Source of the DNA: an uncultured Eubacteriales bacterium
GTDB lineage: Bacteria > Bacillota > Clostridia > Christensenellales > Aristaeellaceae
Direction of reading: 5' to 3'
NCBI GenBank assembly: GCA_944353735.1
Contig: CALVPU010000152.1
Location: forward strand, 1-21,430
DNA length: 21,430 nucleotides
Position numbers and translations under genes: made by a program. A model generated the notes under the pieces. That model had not been told where the DNA came from, did no database searches, and saw only the letters and a program-made list of their open reading frames with translations. Each line of letters opens with the position of its first letter. Position 1 is the stretch's first letter. Shown here piece after piece: positions 1-5,931 of this stretch.

Positions 1-34
1 GTGGCTGGAGTTCAGACGTGTGCTCTTCCGATCT
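1..34. other. Residual Illumina TruSeq adapter (assembly artefact)
   Basis: These 34 bases match the Illumina TruSeq read-2 adapter end to end, with one mismatch at base 4 (G instead of A). The diagnostic core CAGACGTGTGCTCTTCCGAT is intact. The sequence is recalled from knowledge of the library chemistry, not searched. It is not genomic, so any reading frame that starts inside it is spurious. Genomic sequence begins at about 35. Confidence 0.97.
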
Positions 35-295
35 CGCTTGCCGCTGATGGACTGCTATCGCGAGGCGCTGACGTGGACGGACTGCGCCGACGTCGCCAAC
101 TACGCGCCCGGGCAGGGCGCGGCGGCGAGCATGGCGGCGTGCTTTCTGGAGCGATTCATCGAGCCGGAAAGCGCATGGGTGCACGTGGACATGGTCGGTC
201 CCGCGGTGCGGCGCGGCGCGAACGCGCTCGAATGCGCCGGCGCGCGCGGATACGGCATGGCGACAATCGCGATGCTGCTGCAAGCAAACGGCTGA
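35..295 (+). CDS. M17 (leucyl aminopeptidase) family protein, C-terminal fragment
   Basis: About 86 residues remain of a protein whose 5' part is lost at the contig end. The frame reads PLMDCYREAL, then ADVANYAPGQGAAAS, FLERF, WVHVDMVGPA and ARGYGMATIAMLL. This parallels the end of PepA-type M17 peptidases (PL-x-DxY, ADLAN-GG, AITAxxFLxRF, WAHLDIAGTA, GATGRPV), as I remember that family. M17 enzymes are cytosolic di-metal aminopeptidases that remove N-terminal residues from peptides. The metal ligands and the NTDAEGRL motif lie upstream in intact proteins and are absent here, so activity cannot be judged. The final GATGR-like turn is altered to ARGYG, which suggests a divergent subfamily. An ATG inside the adapter can be ignored. 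The stop TGA is at 293-295. Confidence 0.7.
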   Translation, partial: RLPLMDCYREALTWTDCADVANYAPGQGAAASMAACFLERFIEPESAWVHVDMVGPAVRRGANALECAGARGYGMATIAMLLQANG

Positions 296-370
296 GCTGC
301 CGAACCGGCGCGCTCCGGCAGGATGGAAGGGCGCGCTGCGGCAAGCCAGACGGCGGCTGAGATGCACGGG

Positions 371-423
371 ATGGAGGCGCGGCGATGCCGCCTGTGCGGA
401 TGCGCAGAATGGGCGCGGCGGCG
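371..423 (+). repeat. 53-bp direct repeat, copy 1
   Basis: Bases 371-423 recur at 489-541 with a single difference (G at 399, C at 517), 118 bases apart. The copy begins ATGGAGGCGCGGCGATGCCG and includes GCGCAGAATGGGCGCGGCGG. No coding function is supported. Confidence 0.9.
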
Positions 424-488
424 TGGTGTCAGCGCGTGCATGGACGTGCGGCGTGCGAAGCAGCGATGTTGCGGCAGTGCTTGCGTGA

Positions 489-541
489 ATGGAGGCGCGG
501 CGATGCCGCCTGTGCGCATGCGCAGAATGGGCGCGGCGGCG
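489..541 (+). repeat. 53-bp direct repeat, copy 2
   Basis: Second copy of the repeat at 371-423, identical over 52 of 53 bases. It runs directly into GGTCGCCGAATTATTAGGAG. The high identity points to a recent duplication or a dispersed intergenic element. Confidence 0.9.
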
Positions 542-912
542 GTCGCCGAATTATTAGGAGATGTCATGTCTGCGCCTGCGCGAGCGTGCGGCGCTTTTGC
601 CGGATGGTTGAGCGAAAATGTCCGGGACGGGCGCGCAGGACAAAATGCGGCGGCGAGCGTTGCTCAGCGCGCTGCCGCTCGCGATGCGGCTGCAAGCAAA
701 ACCGACGCGGCGGCATGAAAGCAGCTGGGTACAGGCCGGCGGCGCCGGGCAGGGCGCGGCGAACGGACCCGTTGGGCGAATTGGGGCGCTGCGGGCGTCT
801 GCACAGCCGTCCCGGCGGGTCTTCGGCATGATTTTGGAGCGGCGGTCGCCGCGGTTGGGCGGAGGGCAAAATTTCAATGGGCGCATGTGTGCCCGGAAAC
901 GGAGGAAATGCG

Positions 913-2499
913 ATGCAATTGCAATTTGACTTTGACGGCAACATGCGCCGCGAGGTATTGGAGAGCTATCTCTCCCGCGCGGTGACGGCGGCTGGACTGG
1001 TGGACAGCGACACGCTCGACGACGACCTGCGCGCCATCCGCGACCTGGGCGTCAAGTTTCTGGGACGCGCGTCCGGCATCTGGTACATGATCGACGACGA
1101 CGAGGCGCACTTTGAAAAGTCCCGCCGCCTTGCTGAGCGCGTGCATGCCCAGGATCCGCAGATCATCCTGCAGTCCTGCATCTTTGAAATCGTCGTCCAG
1201 CGCATGGAGGAAGTCGAGATTCCCGCTTACGTGTTCGAAGCGTTTGGCCTGCCGGTCGAGAAGCGCCATTTCCGCCTCGAGGATGCGCTGTTCCCGGAGC
1301 GCCCGCACGGCTTCGTCGACCACGCGCCGCGCGATCCCGCGAAGTACGGCGGCATCCCCGACCTCAACCGCATCGAGGCGCGCATGTGGTTCTACTACCG
1401 CGCCACGCGCTACATCGACTGCGGCTACGAGGCGCTGCACATGGGTCAGATCCACCTCTACACCGCCAACGACCGCGGCATGAAAAAGACCTACGAGCTG
1501 TTCGGCATGATCCGCGACTACGCCGCGAAGCACGCCCGCCGCCACAAGGTGCTGCTCGACGCGCATACCCACGGCGTCAACGTCGGCGGCAAGCTGCTGT
1601 TCGACTACCATGCCATGCCGTTTACGCGCGTCGCGCTGCCGGATGAACCGGGCCAGCGGCTGGTGCTCGTGCGCGAGGGCTTCAGCGAGGGCGGCGAGAA
1701 TCCCAACGGCTTCTCCGGCGACGTCATGCCCTACCTGATGGAGTACGACAACTGGGGCGGCAGGGTCGTCGACCATCCGGAACAGCTGTCGCGCCGGGAA
1801 CTCGCCCAGCGCGACTGGTGGGGGTACGACCAGCTCGGCTGGTTCGCCAACCAGCCCGAGGCGGAGCGCAACCACTTCATCGAATACACCTACCGCTGGG
1901 TGCAGGTGAACAACGTCAACGCCTTCTTCGAGGCGCCGTGCCGCCGCATGCTCAGCGACGCCGCCGTGACCTGTGTGCGCGCCGACAACGGACAGACCGG
2001 CGTGCAGCACAATTACCAGATCAACCGCAGGAGCCCTGCCTGCCCGATGGGTTTTGGTCAGGAGGACGCGCTGCGCGCCTGCTGGGCGGACGGCGACCGG
2101 CTGCGCGAGCGCTACGGCAATCCCGAGCACCTGATCCGTTACGGCGCGCGCGACGAATACGACCCCGAGACCGGCATGAAGCTGCCGGAAAAGGTCGTCG
2201 TCTACGGCAGCTTCCAGCCCTTTGTCGGCGCCATGCTCAACGACTCCAACAGCGAGATCACGCGCATGTACTACGTCGGCGACAACACCTACACGCTGAC
2301 CGTCGTCATCCCGTGGGCGGGCACGTACGACTACGCCGTCTCCACCTACGGCACGCTCTCGGCGACCTACAGCTTCGACCGCTTCCCGCGCAGCGGATCG
2401 AGCAACAAGGACACATTTACGACGACCAGCGACAACGCCGTCGTGCGCTTTCGCTATAAGTTCATGGACCACGCCGTCTCGGTCGAGATCGCGGACTGA
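913..2499 (+). CDS. Uncharacterised conserved-looking protein, 528 residues
   Basis: I do not recognise the family. ATG 913 is preferred because GGAGG at 901-905 sits 7 nt upstream; an in-frame ATG at 877 lacks a ribosome site. The product (MQLQFDFDG...) has no signal peptide and no membrane segment, so it is probably cytoplasmic. Residues 1-150 look alpha/beta. Residues 150-340 are rich in aromatic residues, Asp and His (MWFYYRATRYIDCGYEALHMG, then DAHTHG near 216-221, DYHAMP near 231, DWWGYDQLGWFA near 301-312). The last 90 or so residues are rich in Thr, Ser, Tyr and Val and look like a beta-sandwich. A TIM-barrel hydrolase or carbohydrate-active enzyme with a C-terminal beta domain is a guess from composition only. 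It lies directly upstream of the ABC importer but has its own terminator, so a functional link is only suggested. Codon use and the coherent frame make it a real gene. Confidence 0.88.
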   Translation: MQLQFDFDGNMRREVLESYLSRAVTAAGLVDSDTLDDDLRAIRDLGVKFLGRASGIWYMIDDDEAHFEKSRRLAERVHAQDPQIILQSCIFEIVVQRMEEVEIPAYVFEAFGLPVEKRHFRLEDALFPERPHGFVDHAPRDPAKYGGIPDLNRIEARMWFYYRATRYIDCGYEALHMGQIHLYTANDRGMKKTYELFGMIRDYAAKHARRHKVLLDAHTHGVNVGGKLLFDYHAMPFTRVALPDEPGQRLVLVREGFSEGGENPNGFSGDVMPYLMEYDNWGGRVVDHPEQLSRRELAQRDWWGYDQLGWFANQPEAERNHFIEYTYRWVQVNNVNAFFEAPCRRMLSDAAVTCVRADNGQTGVQHNYQINRRSPACPMGFGQEDALRACWADGDRLRERYGNPEHLIRYGARDEYDPETGMKLPEKVVVYGSFQPFVGAMLNDSNSEITRMYYVGDNTYTLTVVIPWAGTYDYAVSTYGTLSATYSFDRFPRSGSSNKDTFTTTSDNAVVRFRYKFMDHAVSVEIAD

Positions 2500-2526
2500 C
2501 CGCGCTGCCGAAACGGCAAAATCGCA

Positions 2527-2562
2527 GGACATCTTCCGAAAATGGGAGATGTCCGCCTTTTT
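2527..2562 (+). terminator. Rho-independent terminator
   Basis: GGACATCTTCC (2527-2537) pairs with GGGAGATGTCC (2544-2554), an 11-bp stem with one G-T pair and a 6-nt loop. GCC and five T follow. It ends the transcript of the 528-residue protein gene and insulates the importer downstream. Confidence 0.88.
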
Positions 2563-2668
2563 CTGCCAAATTTGACGGACAAAAATGTAAAAAGAGCCAT
2601 AATATACCCATTGTTAACGGATTTGCGCAAAAATCCTCCACTGCTTCGCATTTTTTACAGAGCAAAGA

Positions 2669-2687
2669 ATGCAATTGCCTATTGCAT
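2669..2687. promoter_or_regulatory. Inverted repeat overlapping the importer -35 (candidate operator)
   Basis: ATGCAAT (2669-2675), five bases, then ATTGCAT (2681-2687) forms a perfect 7-bp inverted repeat. Its right arm coincides with the -35 hexamer, so a bound repressor would block polymerase. A related pair of half-sites lies at 2724-2752. Regulator unknown. Confidence 0.5.
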
Positions 2688-2710
2688 CCCGGCGAAAAAG
2701 CTGTTATAAT
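2682..2710 (+). promoter_or_regulatory. Sigma-A promoter of the ABC importer
   Basis: TTGCAT (2682-2687), a 17-bp spacer, then TATAAT (2705-2710), with TG one base before the -10 box (extended -10). Transcription would start near 2717, giving a leader of about 85 nt. The -35 is weak (3/6) but the -10 is perfect. The surrounding sequence is much richer in A+T than the flanking genes. Confidence 0.75.
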
Positions 2711-2723
2711 AATGTACATACTC

Positions 2724-2752
2724 GCAATATCGTTCGGTTTTGCCTATATTGC
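2724..2752. promoter_or_regulatory. Second GCAATAT/ATATTGC inverted repeat downstream of the promoter
   Basis: GCAATAT (2724-2730) and ATATTGC (2746-2752) are exact inverted copies with a 15-bp spacer, just downstream of the predicted transcription start. The right part, TTGCCTATATTGCAATCCGG (2740-2759), resembles TTGCCTATTGCATCCCGG at 2675-2692, so the control sequence looks duplicated on both sides of the -10 box. Confidence 0.45.
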
Positions 2753-2801
2753 AATCCGGTGGGATTGAATTTATAGGAATTTTGAAATGGAGGGAAATCA
2801 C

Positions 2802-4034
2802 ATGAAGAAACTGATGAGCATCCTTCTCGTCGCTCTGATGGTTCTGGGCCTCGCGTCCTTCGCGTCCGCGGAGGAAGAGGGCGCTTGGAAGGTCGCCATC
2901 CTGACGGGCACCGTCTCGCAGGGCGAGGAAGAGTTCCGCGCCGCCGAGCAGGCCGTCGCGACCTATGGCGAGGAGCACATCATCACCGATACCTATCCGG
3001 ACAACTTCGCTTCCGAGATGGAGACCACCATCTCCAAGCTCGTCGCCTTCGCCTCTGACCCCGACGTCAAGGCGATCGTGATGTGCCAGGCCGTTCCGGG
3101 CGCGACCGCTGGCTTCCAGCGCGTCCGCGAGGAGCTGGGCCGCGATGACATCCTGCTCATCGCCGGCACGCCGCAGGAAGACCCCGCCGTCATCTCCGCG
3201 GCTGCGGACATCGTCCTCTACGCCGACGAGATCGGTCAGGGCGACAGCATCATGGAGCAGTGCGCCGCGTGGGACATCGACGTGTTCATTCACTACTCCT
3301 TCCCGCGCCACATGGCGATGGAGCTCATCGCCGGTCGTCACTCCCTGCTGCAGGAGAACGCCGAGGCGCTGGGCATCCAGTTCGTCGACGTGACTGCGCC
3401 GGACCCGACCGCTGAGGCGGGCGTCTCCGCGTCCCAGCAGTTCATCCTCGAGGACGTGCCGCGCCAGCTCGAGGCGTATCCGGACCAGAAGGTCGCGTTC
3501 TTCACCACCAACTGCGGCATGCAGCCGGCGCTGCAGACGGCGGTCCTCGACCAGCCGAACGCCTACTACCCGCTGCCCTGCTGCCCGTCCCCGTACCACG
3601 GCTTCCCCGCCACGCTGGGCCTTGAGCTCGAGGTCGGCGGCGACGACGTGGCTGCGCTGCAGGCGATCGCCGCTGCGCTCGACGAGCACGACGCCGTGGG
3701 CCGCTTCAGCACCTGGCCGTCCCCGGTCGCGATGACCATCATCGAGATCGGCGTTGAGTACGCGATCGACTACATCAACGGCGACATCACCTCCACGAAC
3801 GACGCCGACGCTCTGAAGGCCATGTTCGAGGAGAAGGCGCCCGGCGCGGTGCTGGACAACTACACCAACGCCGAGGGCACCACGCTGGACAACTACTACA
3901 CCATCCTGCTGGGCCAGGTCAACTTCGCCGACTATCTGCCGGGCGGCGTGAACGGCCCCGATGCGGCTGCGGAAGCTCCCGCTGAGGAAGCTGCCGCCGA
4001 GGAAGCCCCCGCTGAGGAGGCCGCCGAAGCCTGA
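2802..4034 (+). CDS. DUF3798-type ABC transporter substrate-binding protein
   Basis: Extracytoplasmic solute receptor that would deliver ligand to the permeases encoded downstream. ATG 2802 follows GGAGGG at 2789-2794. The 410-residue product begins MKKLMSILLVALMVLGLASF and continues to ASA-EEE. This is a signal peptide with a signal-peptidase-I style site near residue 23 and no lipobox cysteine, unusual for a Firmicutes binding protein. The mature part shows the periplasmic-binding fold pattern (WKVAILTGTVSQGEEEF, then VKAIVMCQAVPGA, later KVAFFTTNCGMQPAL). I associate this with DUF3798, a family found with nucleoside/sugar-like ABC genes; the ligand is unknown. The last 20 or so residues are a low-complexity Ala/Glu/Pro tail. 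A terminator-like hairpin after the stop would favour high expression of the receptor relative to the transporter genes. Confidence 0.82.
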   Translation: MKKLMSILLVALMVLGLASFASAEEEGAWKVAILTGTVSQGEEEFRAAEQAVATYGEEHIITDTYPDNFASEMETTISKLVAFASDPDVKAIVMCQAVPGATAGFQRVREELGRDDILLIAGTPQEDPAVISAAADIVLYADEIGQGDSIMEQCAAWDIDVFIHYSFPRHMAMELIAGRHSLLQENAEALGIQFVDVTAPDPTAEAGVSASQQFILEDVPRQLEAYPDQKVAFFTTNCGMQPALQTAVLDQPNAYYPLPCCPSPYHGFPATLGLELEVGGDDVAALQAIAAALDEHDAVGRFSTWPSPVAMTIIEIGVEYAIDYINGDITSTNDADALKAMFEEKAPGAVLDNYTNAEGTTLDNYYTILLGQVNFADYLPGGVNGPDAAAEAPAEEAAAEEAPAEEAAEA

Positions 4035-4048
4035 TCCCCGCTCCGAGA

Positions 4049-4077
4049 CCGCGCGGGCGCTGTGAGCTCCCGCGCGG
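4049..4077 (+). other. GC-rich stem-loop after the binding-protein gene
   Basis: CCGCGCGGG (4049-4057) pairs perfectly with CCCGCGCGG (4069-4077) across an 11-nt loop, 15 bases after the stop codon. There is no T tract, so it is more likely a transcript-protecting hairpin than a terminator. Confidence 0.6.
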
Positions 4078-4144
4078 GCATCCAGCGAGCATAGCGCTTT
4101 CAGCGCAAGCCTGGCGGGCTCCGAGCGAGCTGCCGGCGCAACGG

Positions 4145-4172
4145 CCCGCCCGCTTTCGGGCGGGTCGGTTTT
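4145..4172 (+). terminator. Probable partial terminator between binding protein and ATPase genes
   Basis: CCCGCCCG (4145-4152), a CTTT loop and CGGGCGGG (4157-4164) form a perfect 8-bp stem. TCGG and four T follow (4169-4172). The short, displaced T tract would allow readthrough, as often seen between a binding-protein gene and its transporter genes. Confidence 0.65.
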
Positions 4173-4184
4173 CAATCATGCGGA

Positions 4185-4202
4185 TCCCGTTTTAAAATGG
4201 GA
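4185..4202. promoter_or_regulatory. 18-bp palindrome, copy 1 (candidate operator or RNA hairpin)
   Basis: TCCCGTTTTAAAATGGGA is a near-perfect palindrome; the only non-Watson-Crick pair is G-T. A related 18-bp palindrome lies at 4246-4263. The position is between terminator and ATPase gene, about 120 bases before its start. Confidence 0.5.
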
Positions 4203-4245
4203 CGCGGTCGGGGCAGGCGCTTCCCGGCGGCGGTCGCCGAAGGCA

Positions 4246-4263
4246 TCTCATTTTAAAGCGAGA
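4246..4263. promoter_or_regulatory. 18-bp palindrome, copy 2
   Basis: TCTCATTTTAAAGCGAGA shares 13 of 18 positions with the palindrome at 4185-4202. One difference pair (C/G to T/A at positions 3 and 16) is compensatory, so the symmetry is kept while the sequence drifts. It ends 41 bases before the ribosome binding site of the ATPase gene. Confidence 0.5.
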
Positions 4264-4304
4264 TTCGTATTCCACGGGGCGACGCGGAACGGGGAGCCCC
4301 TGAC

Positions 4305-4312
4305 AAGGAGGT
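4305..4312 (+). promoter_or_regulatory. Ribosome binding site that fixes a TTG start
   Basis: AAGGAGGT at 4305-4312 lies 8 nt before TTG 4321. The first in-frame ATG is at codon 9, too far downstream of this site, so translation most likely starts at TTG. Confidence 0.8.
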
Positions 4313-4320
4313 AGGACGAT

Positions 4321-5931
4321 TTGAGCGCAGAGTACGTGCTTCAAATGAAAGACATCACCAAGCGCTACGGCGAAAACACCGTGCTGGAGGACGTTTCGCT
4401 CTCCGTGCGGCCCGGCGAGATCCACGCGCTGCTCGGTGAAAACGGCGCGGGCAAGTCGACGCTCATGAACATACTGTTCGGCATGCCGGTCATCCACGCG
4501 ACGGGCGGCTTCAGCGGCACGGTCAGCCTTGACGGCGCCGAGACGCACATCCAGTCGCCGCACGACGCGATGGAAAAGGGCATTGGCATGGTGCATCAGG
4601 AATTCATGCTGCTGCCGGGATTTACGATTACCGAGAACATCAAGCTCAACCGCGAGATCACGAAGCCCAACCTCGTCAGCCGCGTGTTCGGCAAAAATCT
4701 CGAGACGCTGAACATGAAGGCCATGGCGAAGGACGCCCGCACGGCGCTCGACAGCGTCGGCATGTCCATCGACGAGTACACGCTCGTGCAGGGACTGCCG
4801 GTTGGCTACATGCAGTTCGTCGAGATCGCGCGCGAGATCGACAAGAAGGGCATCAAGCTGCTCGTGTTCGACGAGCCGACCGCCGTGCTCACCGAGTCCG
4901 AGGCGGAGCAGCTCATCCGCGTCATGAAGCAGATCGCCGCCACCGGCATCGCCATCATATTCATCACCCACCGTCTGGACGAGGTCATCGCCGCGGCGGA
5001 TTCGGTGACGATCCTGCGCGACGGCAAGCTGGTCGCCACGCGCGACGCCAAGAAGACCAACACGCTCGAGCTCGCCGAACTGATGATCGGTCGCAAGGGC
5101 GAGAGCATGGTCACCGCGCCGGACCGCGACAAGCCGCACGGCGACAAGGTCGCGCTGGAGATCAATCACCTGTGCGTCGACATGCCCGGCGAGGAAGTCC
5201 GCGACGTGTCGCTGAAGGTCTACGAGGGCGAGATCTTCGGCATCGGCGGCCTGGCGGGTCAGGGCAAGATCGGCATTCCCAGCGGCATCATGGGCCTGTA
5301 TCCCGCCGCCGGCGAGGTCAATGTGTTCGGCGCCGCGCACGAGCTGGGCAATCCCCGCAAGTCGCTGGAAAACGGCCTGGCGATGGTCTCTGAGGACCGC
5401 CGCGGCGTGGGTCTGCTGCTCGAGCAGTCCATTGAGGACAACATCGTGTTCAACGCCATGCAGATCAAGGGCGAGTACCTGATGGGCATCCGCCTGCTGT
5501 TCTCGCTGCGCGACAGCCGCAAGATCCGCAAGGTCGCCAACCAGATGATCAAGGATCTGGACATTCGCTGCACGTCGGCGCTGCAGCATGCCGGCACGCT
5601 CTCGGGCGGCAACCAGCAGAAGGTCTGCATCGCCCGCGCGCTGCTGATGCGACCGAAGCTGTTGTTCGTTTCCGAGCCGACGCGCGGCATCGACATCGGC
5701 GCGAAGAAGCTCGTGCTGGAGACGCTGGTGCGCCTCAACCGCGAGCAGGGCATGACCATCGTGATGGTTTCCTCGGAGCTGATGGAGCTGCGCTCGATCT
5801 GCGGTCGCATCGCGATCGTTTCCGAGGGGCGGACGGTGGACGTGCTCAAGGCGACGGACACCGACGTCAACTTCGGCCTGGCGATGTCCGGCATCCGGCC
5901 GAATCAGGAGGGAGGCAGTGTCAATGGGTAA
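4321..5931 (+). CDS. Sugar/nucleoside-type ABC transporter, double ATP-binding subunit
   Basis: Cytoplasmic ATPase that powers the importer; 536 residues, the usual length for fused subunits such as MglA, RbsA or YufO. Domain 1 (about 5-255) has Walker A GENGAGKS (39-46), Q-loop Q93, a signature region LPVGYMQ (159-165) instead of LSGGQ, Walker B LLVFDE (180-185) and the switch His217. Domain 2 (about 275-520) has a degenerate Walker A (GLAGQGKIGI, 310-319), an intact signature LSGGNQQ (427-433) and a Walker B with Ser at the Asp position (LLFVSE, 447-452). A degenerate second site is normal for this subfamily. The start is TTG with a strong ribosome site. The stop overlaps the following permease start by 8 nt, implying translational coupling. 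One double ATPase plus two permeases fits the BmpA/NupOPQ nucleoside-import plan, but the substrate is unproven. Confidence 0.9.
   Translation: MSAEYVLQMKDITKRYGENTVLEDVSLSVRPGEIHALLGENGAGKSTLMNILFGMPVIHATGGFSGTVSLDGAETHIQSPHDAMEKGIGMVHQEFMLLPGFTITENIKLNREITKPNLVSRVFGKNLETLNMKAMAKDARTALDSVGMSIDEYTLVQGLPVGYMQFVEIAREIDKKGIKLLVFDEPTAVLTESEAEQLIRVMKQIAATGIAIIFITHRLDEVIAAADSVTILRDGKLVATRDAKKTNTLELAELMIGRKGESMVTAPDRDKPHGDKVALEINHLCVDMPGEEVRDVSLKVYEGEIFGIGGLAGQGKIGIPSGIMGLYPAAGEVNVFGAAHELGNPRKSLENGLAMVSEDRRGVGLLLEQSIEDNIVFNAMQIKGEYLMGIRLLFSLRDSRKIRKVANQMIKDLDIRCTSALQHAGTLSGGNQQKVCIARALLMRPKLLFVSEPTRGIDIGAKKLVLETLVRLNREQGMTIVMVSSELMELRSICGRIAIVSEGRTVDVLKATDTDVNFGLAMSGIRPNQEGGSVNG

Larger units (their letters stand above)
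296..912. other. GC-rich intergenic region without a supported gene
   Basis: About 600 bases separate the aminopeptidase stop from the next gene. Open frames exist on both strands, but their translations are Arg/Ala/Cys-rich compositional products and none has a recognisable family. The best ribosome-site-like start is TTAGGAGATGTC before an ATG at 566, opening a 50-residue frame to 718; its product is Ala-rich and unconvincing. The region contains the 53-bp direct repeat listed separately. The motif CGGCGGTCGCCG occurs near 537 and 840, and again near 4229. No clear sigma-A promoter for the gene at 913 was found. Confidence 0.6.

Noticed and set aside
371..541. CRISPR array
   Set aside because: Only two copies, repeat longer than typical, spacing 65 bases with related GC-rich sequence, and no cas genes in the window.
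323..831. Overlapping plus-strand frames of 131 and 148 codons in the first spacer
   Set aside because: They run through the direct repeats in different frames, are Arg/Ala/Cys-rich and lack a family; treated as non-coding.
874..2532. 552-codon open frame antisense to the 528-residue protein gene
   Set aside because: Codon-bias mirror in GC-rich DNA: the translation is Val/Ala/Arg/His-rich, has no ribosome site and no family match, while the plus frame is coherent.
2571..2610. Second promoter TTGACG ... CATAAT upstream of the importer
   Set aside because: The spacer would be 20 bp, too long for a normal sigma-A promoter, and the promoter at 2682-2710 is much better.
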